DNA of 64,000 nucleotides from Eoetvoesiella caeni (GCF_003315175.1 NZ_QNRQ01000003.1:124001-188000), one strand, 5' to 3'; positions 49,085-58,103 are shown, numbered from the stretch's first letter. Notes: generated from the letters alone by a model not told the origin. Numbers and translations are program-made.

Positions 49085-50934
49085 AAACGGATGACGTCCG
49101 GACCGGGTTGGCTTTCGTACAGGCTTTCTACCAGGGCCGCCCGGGCTTGAACCACGGCCCCTTGGTTGATATAGCCTTTATCGGTAATTTCGCCATCGTC
49201 CACCGACGGTGCGGTGGCCAGCAGCAAGGCACGGTCGGCGTAGGTGGAGCTGCCGCTGCTGGCCGCGTGCAATGCCCGCAAGCCATCCAGCACGCCCTGG
49301 CGCACGCTGGGGTGCGCCAGCACCTGTTCGAGCGGCGCCTGGGCGTCCAGCCCGGACACTTGGCGGCACGCCGCAATATTCGGGAAGACCAGGAAGCCCA
49401 CTGAATCGCGGTCATGGCCGGTAACGACGATATCCTGCGCCAGCGGCGCCAGGCACTCGATGCCCTTTACCCGCAGCGTCCCTACGCTTACCCAGGTGGC
49501 GGTGGTCAGCTTGAAGTCCTCGGACACCCGGCCATCGAACATCAGCCCCGCTTCGGGTTTGTCGGGGTCGGCAAAACGCACGGCATCGCCGATAAGATAA
49601 AAACCTTCCTGGTCGAAAGCCTTGGCGGTTACTTCAGGCTGCTTGTAATAGCCCGGCGTGATGACGGGGCCCTTGACGCGCACCTCGAGCTTGCCGCTAT
49701 TGGGCACGAGCTTCAAGGTCACGCCCGGCACGGGCAAACCAATAACCCCCGAGCGGTCGGCCTGGAAGTGGCAGTCGGTAGCCAGCGGCGATGTCTCGGT
49801 GGACCCCCAGGCCGTCACCATGGGAATCGCATGGCCCAGCTCCTGGCGCGACAGTTCGATCAAGCCGTCCCATAAATGCTGCGGCAATGCGGCGGCGGCA
49901 TAGAAAATGACCTTGAGCTGCGAAAAGAACTGCCGGCGCAATTGCGCGTCGCTGCGCAGCACAGGCAAAAGCATATCGAACGCACGCGGCACATTCATAT
50001 AAAGCGTCGGCGCGACATCGCGCAGATTGGCTATCGTAGCGTCGAACAGACCAGGCACCGGCTTGCCGCTATCAAGGTAAAAAGTGCCGCCGTGGACCAG
50101 GATAATATTGAAATTATGGTTGCTGCCGAATGTGTGATTCCATGGCAGCCAGTCCAGCAGCACAGGCGGCGTTTCGTTTAAAAAGGGCCAGACCTGGGAC
50201 TTGGCCTGCTGGCTGGAACACAGCATGCGCTGCGTATTGATCACCCCTTTGGGGTAACCGGTCGATCCCGAGGTAAACAGGATTTTCGCCACGCTGTCGG
50301 GTGTGATGCCGTCGTAGGCTTGCTGCACCGCGGGCGCGTCGATGTCCTTCAGCAGGTCGCCAAATGCCAAGCCTTCGCCCGACGGCGCGGGATCGCTTTG
50401 GGCCACGACCAGGGTTGCGCGGTGCAAGCCTTCAAGCGCCTTGAGCGCAGGCCGAAAACGTTCGATGCCGCCGACATAAATGACATCGGGGTCGAGCCGC
50501 TGGATCAAGTTTTTAAGTTTGGCATAGTCCTTTGAAACCAGCGAATATGCCGGCGAGATGCTGGCGTACGGAACGCCCACATGCATGCAGGCCAACATAA
50601 TCAATGCATGCTCGACACTATTGTCGGTGAGTACGCAAAACGGCCGGTCGGTGCGCACACCGCGTTTGATCAGCCAAGTACCGATGCGGTATACCTTTTC
50701 GAGGGCCTGGGCATACGTTACGCCTTCCCAATTTCCTGTGGCGGGGTTGCGCTCTTGAAGGAAGTCGCGGTCTGGCGCGGCGCGTGCCCAATGTTCGAGG
50801 TACTGGCCTATGCAACGGGCGTAGGGCTCAAGAGGCATGGGGTTTTCGACCAGGATGGAGCCGTCGGGACGGGGCGTGACGTTTACGGCGGGTGCGGCAA
50901 AAATTGCCGGAACTGCGGCTTGGGGGGAATTCAC
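49081..50934 (-). CDS. feruloyl-CoA synthetase-like aryl-CoA ligase
   Basis: This 617-residue ANL-family enzyme adenylates a carboxylic acid and forms its CoA thioester. ILFTSGSTGYPKGVINTQ is the P-loop core and VTAWGSTETSPLATD the A5 motif. MFDGRVSEDFKLTTATWVSVG replaces the usual hinge GR-x-KD as in bacterial feruloyl-CoA synthetases. NPMPLEPYARCIGQYLEHWARAAPDRDFL at the start is of that subgroup. It heads a three-gene minus-strand operon with the BoxR-like regulator and a 3-hydroxyacyl-CoA dehydrogenase, so the product may also be the inducer. Substrate (ferulate, coumarate or another aromatic acid) is not proven. Confidence 0.85.
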   Translation of the reverse strand: MNSPQAAVPAIFAAPAVNVTPRPDGSILVENPMPLEPYARCIGQYLEHWARAAPDRDFLQERNPATGNWEGVTYAQALEKVYRIGTWLIKRGVRTDRPFCVLTDNSVEHALIMLACMHVGVPYASISPAYSLVSKDYAKLKNLIQRLDPDVIYVGGIERFRPALKALEGLHRATLVVAQSDPAPSGEGLAFGDLLKDIDAPAVQQAYDGITPDSVAKILFTSGSTGYPKGVINTQRMLCSSQQAKSQVWPFLNETPPVLLDWLPWNHTFGSNHNFNIILVHGGTFYLDSGKPVPGLFDATIANLRDVAPTLYMNVPRAFDMLLPVLRSDAQLRRQFFSQLKVIFYAAAALPQHLWDGLIELSRQELGHAIPMVTAWGSTETSPLATDCHFQADRSGVIGLPVPGVTLKLVPNSGKLEVRVKGPVITPGYYKQPEVTAKAFDQEGFYLIGDAVRFADPDKPEAGLMFDGRVSEDFKLTTATWVSVGTLRVKGIECLAPLAQDIVVTGHDRDSVGFLVFPNIAACRQVSGLDAQAPLEQVLAHPSVRQGVLDGLRALHAASSGSSTYADRALLLATAPSVDDGEITDKGYINQGAVVQARAALVESLYESQPGPDVIRL

Positions 50935-51016
50935 TACTGTCTCCGTGTTTTTCTAGAGTGGCCGGGACTATGCCCGAACGCATGCAAAGGATCTTTTAAA
51001 GCCCATTTTTACAAAT

Positions 51017-51045
51017 ACTATACGTAATATTTTTCATAAATACAA
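51017..51045 (-). promoter_or_regulatory. candidate promoter of the aryl-CoA ligase operon
   Basis: On the minus strand TTGTAT (51040-51045) and TATAGT (51017-51022) are 17 bases apart, in an AT-rich island about 80 bases before the ligase start. An inverted repeat ACTATA (51017-51022)/TATAGT (51048-51053) brackets it and could bind a regulator. Confidence 0.4.
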
Positions 51046-51197
51046 TCTATAGTTTATATGGGGGTCCCTCTATCCCGGCCACATGATGCGCCATGGCCTG
51101 GCGGCCAGCGACGGCCTGAAGCTTTGAATGAGTTCGAAATCGCCCTGACGGTACAATTTCATAAAAGCCTAGTTCCATTCAACTCAAAGCCGGCAGG

Positions 51198-51815
51198 ATG
51201 ACAACGAAGACCCTACCCTTATTTCCGCTGGGCAGAGCGCTATTCCCCGACGGCGTTCTGCATTTGCGCATCTTCGAGGTGCGCTACCTGGACATGATCA
51301 AGAAGTGCCTTGACACCTCCGAGCCTTTTGGCGTCGTCCCTTTGCTTGAGGGCAAAGAGGTACGCAGCCCCGAAGGCGGCGAAGTCCTTGGCCGGGCCGG
51401 CACTATTGCCAAGATCGACGAATGGGTTGCGCTGACGCCTACCCTATTTCAATTGCGCTGCGTGGGCACCAGCCGCTTCCAGGTGCAGTCGTGCGAACAA
51501 GGCCAGTTCGGCTTATGGAGCGGCCAGGTCGCGCCCATGGCGGACGATCCAATCGTGGCTATCCCGAATACGCTGCAGCCCAGCGCCAACCGGCTGGGAA
51601 AACTTATTGCCGACCTTCAAAAAGACGGCACGCCGGCACCGGCCATGCCGATAGCGCCGCCCTTCCGGCTGGACGAGTGCGGCTGGGTGGCGAATCGATG
51701 GTGCGAGTTGCTGCCGCTTTCTCCGTTGCAACAGCAGCAAATGCTGATGCAGGAAGATCCCGCCGAGCGGCTGGCGCAAATACAGCTCGGCCTGGACAGC
51801 CAGGGCCTGCTATGA
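51198..51815 (+). CDS. stand-alone LON N-terminal substrate-binding domain protein
   Basis: This 205-residue protein consists only of a LON-SB domain. LPLFPLGRALFPDGVLHLRIFEVRYLDMI opens it, followed by FGVVPLLEGKEV and VGTSRFQVQSCEQGQFGLWSG. There is no ATPase or protease part. Such proteins are widespread in proteobacteria and of unknown function, perhaps adaptor or peptide binding. It diverges from the aryl-CoA ligase operon and is followed by a convergent ferritin-like gene. Confidence 0.87.
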   Translation: MTTKTLPLFPLGRALFPDGVLHLRIFEVRYLDMIKKCLDTSEPFGVVPLLEGKEVRSPEGGEVLGRAGTIAKIDEWVALTPTLFQLRCVGTSRFQVQSCEQGQFGLWSGQVAPMADDPIVAIPNTLQPSANRLGKLIADLQKDGTPAPAMPIAPPFRLDECGWVANRWCELLPLSPLQQQQMLMQEDPAERLAQIQLGLDSQGLL

Positions 51816-51853
51816 AGGGATAAGGATGCGCCGCGGCGGCGGCGCGTCCGGCG

Positions 51854-52708
51854 TCAGCGCATCAACCAGACCGATGCGCGCGCCAGGGGACCTTGTATTA
51901 CATTGGACAGGCTTGCCGGAAGATTCAATGGCTTGAGCGTCATTTTTGCGGCCATCGAGATCGGATAATGGCGGCGCAGATCCTTGCCCAGCCGGTTACA
52001 CAGTGTTTTAAAACCTGCTTTGCTGGCCTGCGCGCCATGTTGCGTGGCATAGGCATGCCATAGCGCGCATTCGGCGTCGGAATTGCGCGCTTCCATCACG
52101 CGCCGCCTGATGGCGCCGAACACGCGCATCCGGCCAGGCTGTTCTGTTTCCCGGTACTGGCGGAAATAACGATAAAAATGCTTGTAATGGCCGACCTCTT
52201 CGGCGCTGATGCGCGCCGCTATGCCGGCCAGCACCGGTTCGTCTGCCTGTTCGGACAAGGCATGATAAAACGTGGCCGTACCGGTTTCAACGACGCATCG
52301 AGCCACCATTTCCAGGCCTCTTGTGCGCTCGAATTCGTCTACCGTGCAAAGCTTTGAGTACTCAGCAAAGAACGACGCATAGGCGGCCTCCCAGTCGAAG
52401 TCCGGCCAGGCGTGCTGCACATACCCTTTCAACGCATGGCCGTGACGGACCTCTTCGTGCTGCCAATGCTGGCCAAGCCATTCCACTACCGGGGCGTCGC
52501 CTTCAAAATATTCAATAAGGTTCGAAGTGTACAGATCGGAAGCAATTTCAACGAACGAAGCTCCGGCAACCATATACAACAGGTCTTCGCGCCCCGAGAG
52601 CCGAGCCATGTCTATGGTTTCATAGGGAATGCGGTCAAGCCCCCAGCGCGGCGTTTCAGGAGTATGACCTTGCTTCATAACGGATGATGTCATGGGTGCA
52701 CCTTGCAT
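51854..52708 (-). CDS. ferritin-like di-iron protein (acyl-ACP desaturase/amine oxygenase fold), unknown substrate
   Basis: This 284-residue helical protein carries a likely carboxylate-bridged di-iron site. Candidate ligands are Glu in ASFVEIASDLYT, the pair in QHEEVRHGHALKGY, Glu in CVVETGTATFYHAL and the pair in ISAEEVGHYKHF, the E-x-n-ExxH pattern repeated twice. The C-terminal part is basic and may contact membrane or nucleic acid. Start 52708 follows GGGAGGAA. It is divergent from a hemerythrin gene across 229 bases holding two palindromes. Function could be oxygenase or oxidoreductase; no closer identity is claimed. Confidence 0.75.
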   Translation of the reverse strand: MQGAPMTSSVMKQGHTPETPRWGLDRIPYETIDMARLSGREDLLYMVAGASFVEIASDLYTSNLIEYFEGDAPVVEWLGQHWQHEEVRHGHALKGYVQHAWPDFDWEAAYASFFAEYSKLCTVDEFERTRGLEMVARCVVETGTATFYHALSEQADEPVLAGIAARISAEEVGHYKHFYRYFRQYRETEQPGRMRVFGAIRRRVMEARNSDAECALWHAYATQHGAQASKAGFKTLCNRLGKDLRRHYPISMAAKMTLKPLNLPASLSNVIQGPLARASVWLMR

Positions 52709-52769
52709 ACTATTTCCTCCCGCTTTCGTCCTATTGTATGCCAGCGACGGCACTGCAACAATGGCGCCC

Positions 52770-52791
52770 GCATTGGGCTTGAGCCCAATGC
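52770..52791. promoter_or_regulatory. perfect 22-bp palindrome, candidate operator
   Basis: GCATTGGGCT (52770-52779), TG, AGCCCAATGC (52782-52791): the ten-base arms are exactly complementary. The two-base centre is too short for a hairpin, so a dimeric DNA-binding protein is the likelier reader. It lies in the spacer between the ferritin-like and hemerythrin genes. Confidence 0.6.
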
Positions 52792-52799
52792 ATTAAAAC

Positions 52800-52814
52800 T
52801 TTCCGTAACGGAAA
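52800..52814. promoter_or_regulatory. second palindrome in the di-iron spacer
   Basis: TTTCCGT (52800-52806), A, ACGGAAA (52808-52814). The seven-base arms are exactly complementary. The centre lies about 26-27 bases from that of the larger palindrome, which suggests two sites with different sequence and possibly different regulators. Confidence 0.55.
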
Positions 52815-52937
52815 AGGTATTCGGCAACACCCGCCGCATAAGGCTAAACTGGCTCAAGCGCCTGCCCGCGCCGCAGCCGCAACGCGCAAGCGCCGACGTA
52901 TGCCCGCAGCACCGAAACGCAACCCAGGAGTATTGCC

Positions 52938-53492
52938 ATGAGCACCAGTTTTCCGGGATTTTCCAGCCCTATGGCCGGCACCGATGCGCCGCTGGACATG
53001 CTGGCCGCCTGCCACACCCGCATCGAAAAGCAATGCACAACCCTTACCCGTCTCGTGCCCCATCTTGCAGAACACGGTGCGGACGAGCAAGCTGCTACCG
53101 CCGCACGTAACGTCATGCGCTATTTCGATACCGCGGCCCTCATGCATCACGCCGATGAAGAAGAAAACCTGTTCCCCGAGCTGCTCGATTCCATGGCCGG
53201 CTCCGATGCCGTGTGCCTGCGTGAACTGACTCAGACGCTGACCGCCGACCATCGACGGCTGGAAGCGGACTGGCGCCATCTGCGCCGTGCACTCGCCGAA
53301 ATTGCCGAAGAACGCCCGGCCGAGCTTGCCGCCCAGGATGTTGCAGAGTTTGTTGAACGCTACGCCCGGCACCTGCAACGCGAGGACGAAGAACTATTCC
53401 CCATGGCGCAACGCCTTCTGGGCGACGATGCCCTCAAACGCCTCGGCCACGCCATGAGCGAACGGCGCGGCCCGGCCGCCCCTTCCGCCTAA
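52938..53492 (+). CDS. hemerythrin HHE-domain protein
   Basis: This 184-residue four-helix protein carries a di-iron centre. Ligand pattern: His in LAACHTRIEKQ, MHHADEEENLFPEL with a His and Glu cluster, His in TADHRRLEADW, and ARHLQREDEELFPMA. It belongs to the HHE cation-binding group, related to proteins for oxygen, nitric oxide or iron-sulphur repair (YtfE-like), but it lacks the N-terminal ScdA/YtfE domain. It diverges from the ferritin-like di-iron gene, so the two may answer the same oxygen or redox signal. Confidence 0.87.
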   Translation: MSTSFPGFSSPMAGTDAPLDMLAACHTRIEKQCTTLTRLVPHLAEHGADEQAATAARNVMRYFDTAALMHHADEEENLFPELLDSMAGSDAVCLRELTQTLTADHRRLEADWRHLRRALAEIAEERPAELAAQDVAEFVERYARHLQREDEELFPMAQRLLGDDALKRLGHAMSERRGPAAPSA

Positions 53493-53905
53493 AAAACCTT
53501 GACAATATCAAGCATTTAGCGTATCTTTTACTGGATATATATTAACTATATGCCTTTTGACTGCTTTGCCAGGTTCTAATTGGCAGTGGGCTTTTTGAGA
53601 AATTCCTTCATACTCACGGCTTGTTCCGCGTCTATTCGAACTTATAGCGCTGCGCCCATCAGGGTGGCGGCGCTGTTTAATTCATCAGCCAGCAAAGCAC
53701 AACGGCCGCGCAAGCAGCATGCGTGCCGCTATTTTTATTTTCCCGTACTACGTCCTGGCGGGCGTAAAACTTCAGTGCGCTGTCCGGCATGCCCAACGGC
53801 CTGCCATGGCTAGCGCCTACCGCGATTCGCCGTTTGCGCCCGGCTTACAGCCGGCTTTGCACAGTGTGCAGGGCTTGGCCTCACCCTATTTAAGGAGCCC
53901 CATTT
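53493..53905. other. 413-base spacer and long infA leader
   Basis: Apart from the promoter at 53499-53527, this gap holds no gene I can support; short open frames in it are poor. Near infA there is a hairpin CCGGCT-TAC-AGCCGG (53840-53854) and a 13-base palindrome TGCACA-G-TGTGCA (53858-53870), directly before the ribosome-binding region AAGGAG at 53891-53896. These could control infA translation. Confidence 0.5.
53499..53527 (+). promoter_or_regulatory. sigma-70 promoter, probably for infA
   Basis: Consensus TTGACA (53499-53504) is followed after exactly 17 bases by TATCTT (53522-53527). It begins right after the hemerythrin stop and would give an infA leader of about 370 bases. Confidence 0.6.
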
Positions 53906-54163
53906 ATGGCTAAAGAAGAACTACTGGAAATGCAAGGTTCAGTTACCGAGGTACTGCCTGATTCCCGCTTCCGGGTCTTGCTGGACAACGGCCACCCCAT
54001 CATTGCCTACACCGGCGGAAAGATGCGCAAGCACCATATCCGTATTCTGGCGGGCGACAAGGTTACGCTTGAAATGTCGCCCTACGACCTCAGCAAAGGC
54101 CGGATCACGTTCCGCCATATCGCCGGCCGTCCTCCCATGACGCCCACCCGCCGCCACAATTAA
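53906..54163 (+). CDS. infA: translation initiation factor IF-1 (additional, longer form)
   Basis: This 85-residue OB-fold protein binds the ribosomal A site during initiation. [31 protein letters not shown] and [22 protein letters not shown] are the IF-1 core. The C-terminal tail [14 protein letters not shown] makes it longer than the usual 72 residues. Betaproteobacteria commonly carry two infA genes, and the one inside a ribosomal-protein cluster is not here, so this is probably the second. Its long leader is notable. It is convergent with sixA, 16 bases apart. Confidence 0.93.
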   Translation: MAKEELLEMQGSVTEVLPDSRFRVLLDNGHPIIAYTGGKMRKHHIRILAGDKVTLEMSPYDLSKGRITFRHIAGRPPMTPTRRHN

Positions 54164-54179
54164 AGCCTTGCAGCAGCGT

Positions 54180-54698
54180 TCAGCTGCGCGGCGCGGCAAA
54201 CCGTTCCAAAGCGCCGGTTTGCTCTGCAATACTGTCCCAGCCGGCCACATCAAAATCAATCACAGCCAGGCTGGCGGGCGCAAATTCCTGTTGCAGGCGC
54301 GCGTAAGCGGTGCGCCCGCCCCGGCCCACTAAACTCAGCGCCAGCTTATGTAAGCCGGGGTTATGCCCCACCAACAGCACGGTAGCAGGCTCGGACGAAA
54401 CCGACCGCAGCAGCTCCAGCAATGCATCGGCACGCGCTTCGTAGATGCGATCGTCGAAAATGGCGGGCACGACCGCCGGCAAAGCCTTCTGTATGGCGAC
54501 CCAGGTTTCTCTGGTACGCCGCGCTCCAGAAACCAGCGCCAATGAGGGCAAAAAATTTTCCTGCGCAATATAAACACCCATTTCGCCAGCCTCGTGCTCG
54601 CCCGCGGCCGACAAAGGACGATCGTAGTCCCGGACATTCTGCGGGTGGCCCGCCTGCGCATGGCGCAGCAAAAGCAGGCGGCGAAACGTTGCGGTCAT
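54180..54698 (-). CDS. sixA: phosphohistidine phosphatase SixA
   Basis: This 172-residue histidine-phosphatase-superfamily protein removes phosphate from phosphohistidine, for example on phosphorelay or PTS proteins. LLLLRHAQAGHPQNVRDYDRPLS has the catalytic RHA motif. VSGARRTRETW supplies the conserved Arg, and LLVGHNPGLHKLA holds the second catalytic His. Length fits SixA. The next gene upstream on the same strand is thpR, 50 bases away. Confidence 0.88.
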   Translation of the reverse strand: MTATFRRLLLLRHAQAGHPQNVRDYDRPLSAAGEHEAGEMGVYIAQENFLPSLALVSGARRTRETWVAIQKALPAVVPAIFDDRIYEARADALLELLRSVSSEPATVLLVGHNPGLHKLALSLVGRGGRTAYARLQQEFAPASLAVIDFDVAGWDSIAEQTGALERFAAPRS

Positions 54699-54748
54699 AT
54701 TGCCTTCCTATAAATTGATCATTGAATCGTAAATCGGCAATCCGGTCG

Positions 54749-55279
54749 CTACCGGCTCGCCAGGATACGATAGCGTCCTTCGCCGGGCATGCTTTCGGAC
54801 CGTGCCAGCACCAGCGAATATGCCGACCAAACTATAGGCGAAAAATCGGTCTCGGGCATAGTCTTGGCCTTGCGTGCCAACGTAATGTGCGGACGGAATG
54901 CGGTTTCCTGCTTGAAGACGATTCCACTTGCCCGCAGCGCCATGCTTAGGCTTAGCTGCAAGTCAAATAGCGCCTGCGGCACCGAGTTCATGCCGGCCCA
55001 GAGCAAATCCAGGCGCTTGAAGCAACCATACCGGTCCAGGACCAATGTCATGTCCGGACGCGACAAGCGGTTCAGCACCGACTCCAGCACCGGCAGCGCC
55101 TGGGCCGGCTGCTCGCCAAGGAACGCCAGCGTCAAGTGAAAGTCCTGGCGTTGCGTCTTTTTACCCGCCACGCCCGCCTGCAGGCCTTCGAGCTTTTCCG
55201 CCACCAACGCGTCCGGCCACAAGGCATAAAACAAACGATGCCGGCCGGGGCCGCGCGGCTCGGATGGCGCCGGGCTCAT
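54749..55279 (-). CDS. thpR: RNA 2',3'-cyclic phosphodiesterase (2H family)
   Basis: This 176-residue protein of the 2H phosphoesterase fold has two HxT motifs: [13 protein letters not shown] and [11 protein letters not shown]. Such ThpR proteins open 2',3'-cyclic phosphates on RNA ends and can join 2'-5' RNA in vitro. [15 protein letters not shown] is the family N-terminus. Start 55279 overlaps the thiM stop by 4 bases; the longer upstream frame lies inside thiM and is not used. Confidence 0.88.
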   Translation of the reverse strand: MSPAPSEPRGPGRHRLFYALWPDALVAEKLEGLQAGVAGKKTQRQDFHLTLAFLGEQPAQALPVLESVLNRLSRPDMTLVLDRYGCFKRLDLLWAGMNSVPQALFDLQLSLSMALRASGIVFKQETAFRPHITLARKAKTMPETDFSPIVWSAYSLVLARSESMPGEGRYRILASR

Positions 55280-56139
55280 GCGCGGCGCACGTCCAGCTTC
55301 AGGCGCGCGGCAAACTCTTCGCGCGTCATCAGTTGCAAGCCGTCCAGCATGCACCATTGCAGCATGCCCACTCCTGCGCCGGCCGCCTGCGCCTTCTGCG
55401 CGGCCCATTCGCCCACCACTCCGAAATACGCCATGGCCGAGGCCGTGGCCCGCCACGCGTCCGGCTGCACAGCGGCAAATGCGCCCACCAATGCCGACGC
55501 GGAACAACCCATGCCTGTGACTCGCGTCATCCACTCATGCCCGTTGGACAGCGCCAGCCAGCGGCCTTTGGCATCGAGCACATGATCAACCAGCCCCGAC
55601 ACGCACACGACGCAACCGGCCGAGTGCGCCAGGCTGCGCGCGGCGTCGACGGCTTGATCGGACGTCGCCAGGCTTTCCACCCCTTTGGTGGCCGCCGCCA
55701 AGCCCGCTACGCTCATGATTTCGGACGCGTTGCCGCGGATGACCGTGGGCGTACCGGTTGCCAGCAACTCGCGCAATGCGGCATTGCGGTAGGGCGTCGC
55801 GCCCGCCCCGACAGGGTCCAGCACCACCGGTATGCCGCGTTCCTTGCCTGCCTCGAAGGCCATCTTCATGGAGGCTACCCAATACGGATCCAGGGTACCT
55901 ATGTTCAGCACCAACGCCTGTGCAAGCCGCGCCATATCGCGCACTTCTTCGTGCGCGTGCGCCATGACGGGCGCCGCCCCCATGGCCAGCAAGGCATTGG
56001 CGTTGTAGTTGGTCACGACCGAATTGGTGATGCTGTGCACCAGCGGCGCGTGGTCGCGCACGGCAAGAACATCGGCCCAAACGGCATCGGCATCAAGCGC
56101 TGAATGATTCACAATTTTCTCGCAAGACAAAACAGGCAT
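55276..56139 (-). CDS. thiM: hydroxyethylthiazole kinase
   Basis: This 287-residue ribokinase-like enzyme phosphorylates the thiazole alcohol for thiamine salvage. [30 protein letters not shown] opens the substrate pocket. [28 protein letters not shown] and [14 protein letters not shown] (with the Cys near the catalytic site) are family blocks. I looked for a TPP riboswitch in the 118 bases upstream and found none. It is coupled to thpR by a 4-base overlap, with no thiD or thiE beside it. Confidence 0.93.
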   Translation of the reverse strand: MPVLSCEKIVNHSALDADAVWADVLAVRDHAPLVHSITNSVVTNYNANALLAMGAAPVMAHAHEEVRDMARLAQALVLNIGTLDPYWVASMKMAFEAGKERGIPVVLDPVGAGATPYRNAALRELLATGTPTVIRGNASEIMSVAGLAAATKGVESLATSDQAVDAARSLAHSAGCVVCVSGLVDHVLDAKGRWLALSNGHEWMTRVTGMGCSASALVGAFAAVQPDAWRATASAMAYFGVVGEWAAQKAQAAGAGVGMLQWCMLDGLQLMTREEFAARLKLDVRRA

Positions 56140-56257
56140 TATGATAACGCCGCTGCGACGGCCCGCGGCGCGTCAAGCATGGCATTGATCAAAAGCCCGG
56201 AAAACGCATGGCTTGCCCGCTTGCGGCGCACGCCTTGCCGACGGATGAAGCAAAGAC

Positions 56258-57451
56258 CTATGCCGCTTTCTTGCGCGCCTTGTTCAAGACAAGATAAGCA
56301 AAACCGCCTATCACCACACCCCAGAAAGCCGAGCCCAGTCCCAGAAAACTCATGTTCGAAGCCGTTGCCAAAAACGTGATGATGGCCGCCTCGCGATGAG
56401 CTTCTTCCTGCATGGCGCTGACGACGTTGGTTGCAATGGCCCCCACCAGAGCCAGCCCGGCCAAAATGGCGACAAACTCTTTGGGCAGGGCCGTAAAGAG
56501 CAAGACGATCGTGCCCGCGAATGCCCCGCCTATCAGGAAAAAAACACCGTTGGCGATGCCCGCCACGTAACGCCTGGAGGCGTCCTCGTGAGCGTCCTTG
56601 CCGGTACACAAGGCAGCTGTGATGGCCGCAAGCACCACCGTGATACCGCCGAACACGGCTATGGCGGCGGACGCCACGCTGGTAAGCGACAAAATGGGCC
56701 GCGCCGGCGCTGGATAGCCCGACACATGCAAAATAGCCATGCCCGGCAGGAACTGCCCAGTGAGGCTGACCAGCACCAAAGGCAATGCCAGACTAAGCGT
56801 ACTGCCCCACGACCATTCAGGACTGATGAACATGGGCGTAGCCAATTTAAGCTCCAGGACGCCCAAATGGGTCTGGCCCAGCAAAACCGCGGCGGCTACG
56901 CCCACCAGCATTACCAGCACAATGCTGTAGCGCGGCACCAGGCGTCGAAACACAATGTAGGCAACCACCATACTGAAGGCCAAGACCGGCATGGCGGCCA
57001 CCGACCTGAACGCGTTGACTCCGAACTCGAACAAAATGCCGGCCATCATGCCCGAAGCAATGCCCTTGGGAATGCTGCGCATGATGCGGTCGAACGAGCC
57101 CGAGATGCCAATGACGAGAATAATAGCGGCGGCGGTAATATAGGCCGCAACGGCCTCATTGACCGAGATCGCCGGAAACAGCGTTACCAGCAGAGCCGTT
57201 CCGGGCGCCGACCAAGCCGTAATAATAGGCATCTTCATGCGCCAGCTAAGGAAAATACCCACCACGCCGGGGCCGATGGAAATCGCCCAGATCCACGACG
57301 ACATCATTTCGGGCGAGATGCCCGCCGCGTCGCCCGCCTGAAAGAAAATAATGGCTGGCCCGGCGTAGGCGATCAACACCGCCAGGAAAGCGGCCATCAC
57401 CGCGGACACAGACCAATCTTTGCTCAGCACTATGCTCTTCTCCTCATGCAT
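56258..57451 (-). CDS. benE: benzoate/H+ symporter, BenE family
   Basis: This 397-residue membrane protein has about 12 helices. It starts KDWSVSAVMAAFLAVLIAYAGPAIIFFQA, has WIWAISIGPGVVGIFLSWRMKMPIITAWSAPGTALL, and PMFISPEWSWGSTLSLALPLVLVSLTGQFLPG, all BenE family traits. Members take up benzoate by proton symport. No benzoate dioxygenase or box genes are adjacent, so substrate and pathway are open, though several predicted aromatic-acid enzymes lie within 10 kb. Confidence 0.9.
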   Translation of the reverse strand: MHEEKSIVLSKDWSVSAVMAAFLAVLIAYAGPAIIFFQAGDAAGISPEMMSSWIWAISIGPGVVGIFLSWRMKMPIITAWSAPGTALLVTLFPAISVNEAVAAYITAAAIILVIGISGSFDRIMRSIPKGIASGMMAGILFEFGVNAFRSVAAMPVLAFSMVVAYIVFRRLVPRYSIVLVMLVGVAAAVLLGQTHLGVLELKLATPMFISPEWSWGSTLSLALPLVLVSLTGQFLPGMAILHVSGYPAPARPILSLTSVASAAIAVFGGITVVLAAITAALCTGKDAHEDASRRYVAGIANGVFFLIGGAFAGTIVLLFTALPKEFVAILAGLALVGAIATNVVSAMQEEAHREAAIITFLATASNMSFLGLGSAFWGVVIGGFAYLVLNKARKKAA

Positions 57452-57626
57452 CCTATTGTTTGATGCTTAAACCTTTGCGCGTATTTTATGACGCATGCCC
57501 GCAGCCCGCATGCTGCGGCAAAAACCTTCGCCGGCATCGGCACCGCCGCGCATGCCTTCCTGCGCCAGCGGCCATAATTTGAAAACCCGCCGCGCCCATG
57601 TTAAACATCATAGGATACTGGCCCGC

Positions 57627-57664
57627 GTATACGGGCGGGCAACCAGTATACGGGCGGGCAACCA
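57627..57664. repeat. two perfect tandem copies of a 19-base unit
   Basis: GTATACGGGCGGGCAACCA occurs at 57627-57645 and again at 57646-57664, ending 13 bases before the DOPA dioxygenase-like gene. GTATAC in each unit is itself palindromic. Confidence 0.85.
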
Positions 57665-57677
57665 TATAGGCAACACC

Positions 57678-58103
57678 ATGACAACGCAACCTTCCAATAC
57701 CGCAAATGCGGCCCCCGCGGCAAGGCCGCCTGTCCCTGGCGCCGCGCGCAAAGTAGCAGGCTATCATGCCCACGTATATTTCGATGCGCAAACCCTGGAA
57801 CAAGCGCGCGCCTTGTGCTCGGAAGCCGCTGCGCGCTTCCCTCTCAAGATGGGCCGAGTCCACGAAAAGCCCGTGGGCCCGCACCCGGACTGGAGCTGCC
57901 AGTTGGCTTTTCGCGCAGGGCTGTTCGAAGAGATAATCGTCTGGCTGGCCATGCATCGCGCCGGGCTGGTGGTCTTCATACATCCGGTAACCGGCAACGA
58001 CCTTATCGACCATCGCGATTACGCCATCTGGATGGGCGCGGTCAGGCCGCTGGACCTGTCGGTGCTGTCGGGCAAGGACGAACCGGTAAGCTACGAATTC
58101 TAG
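57678..58103 (+). CDS. DOPA 4,5-dioxygenase-family protein
   Basis: This 141-residue protein belongs to the small DOPA 4,5-dioxygenase fold, which extradiol-cleaves catechols in fungi; bacterial members are poorly known. YHAHVYFDAQTLEQARAL contains the HxH metal ligands, and FIHPVTGNDLIDHRDYAIWMG the remaining His residues. The first 25 residues are Ala/Pro-rich and variable. The start at 57678 is the ATG after the tandem repeat; the longer open frame spans the repeat. It is convergent with the LuxR-type gene, overlapping it by 4 bases. Confidence 0.82.
   Translation: MTTQPSNTANAAPAARPPVPGAARKVAGYHAHVYFDAQTLEQARALCSEAAARFPLKMGRVHEKPVGPHPDWSCQLAFRAGLFEEIIVWLAMHRAGLVVFIHPVTGNDLIDHRDYAIWMGAVRPLDLSVLSGKDEPVSYEF

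Noticed and set aside
53719-53913. A 64-codon open frame in the infA leader
   Set aside because: It overlaps the infA start in a different frame, lacks a ribosome site and shows no protein-like composition.
56140-56257. TPP riboswitch upstream of thiM
   Set aside because: Thiamine genes often carry one, but the conserved CTGAGA element and three-way junction pieces are not present on the minus strand here.
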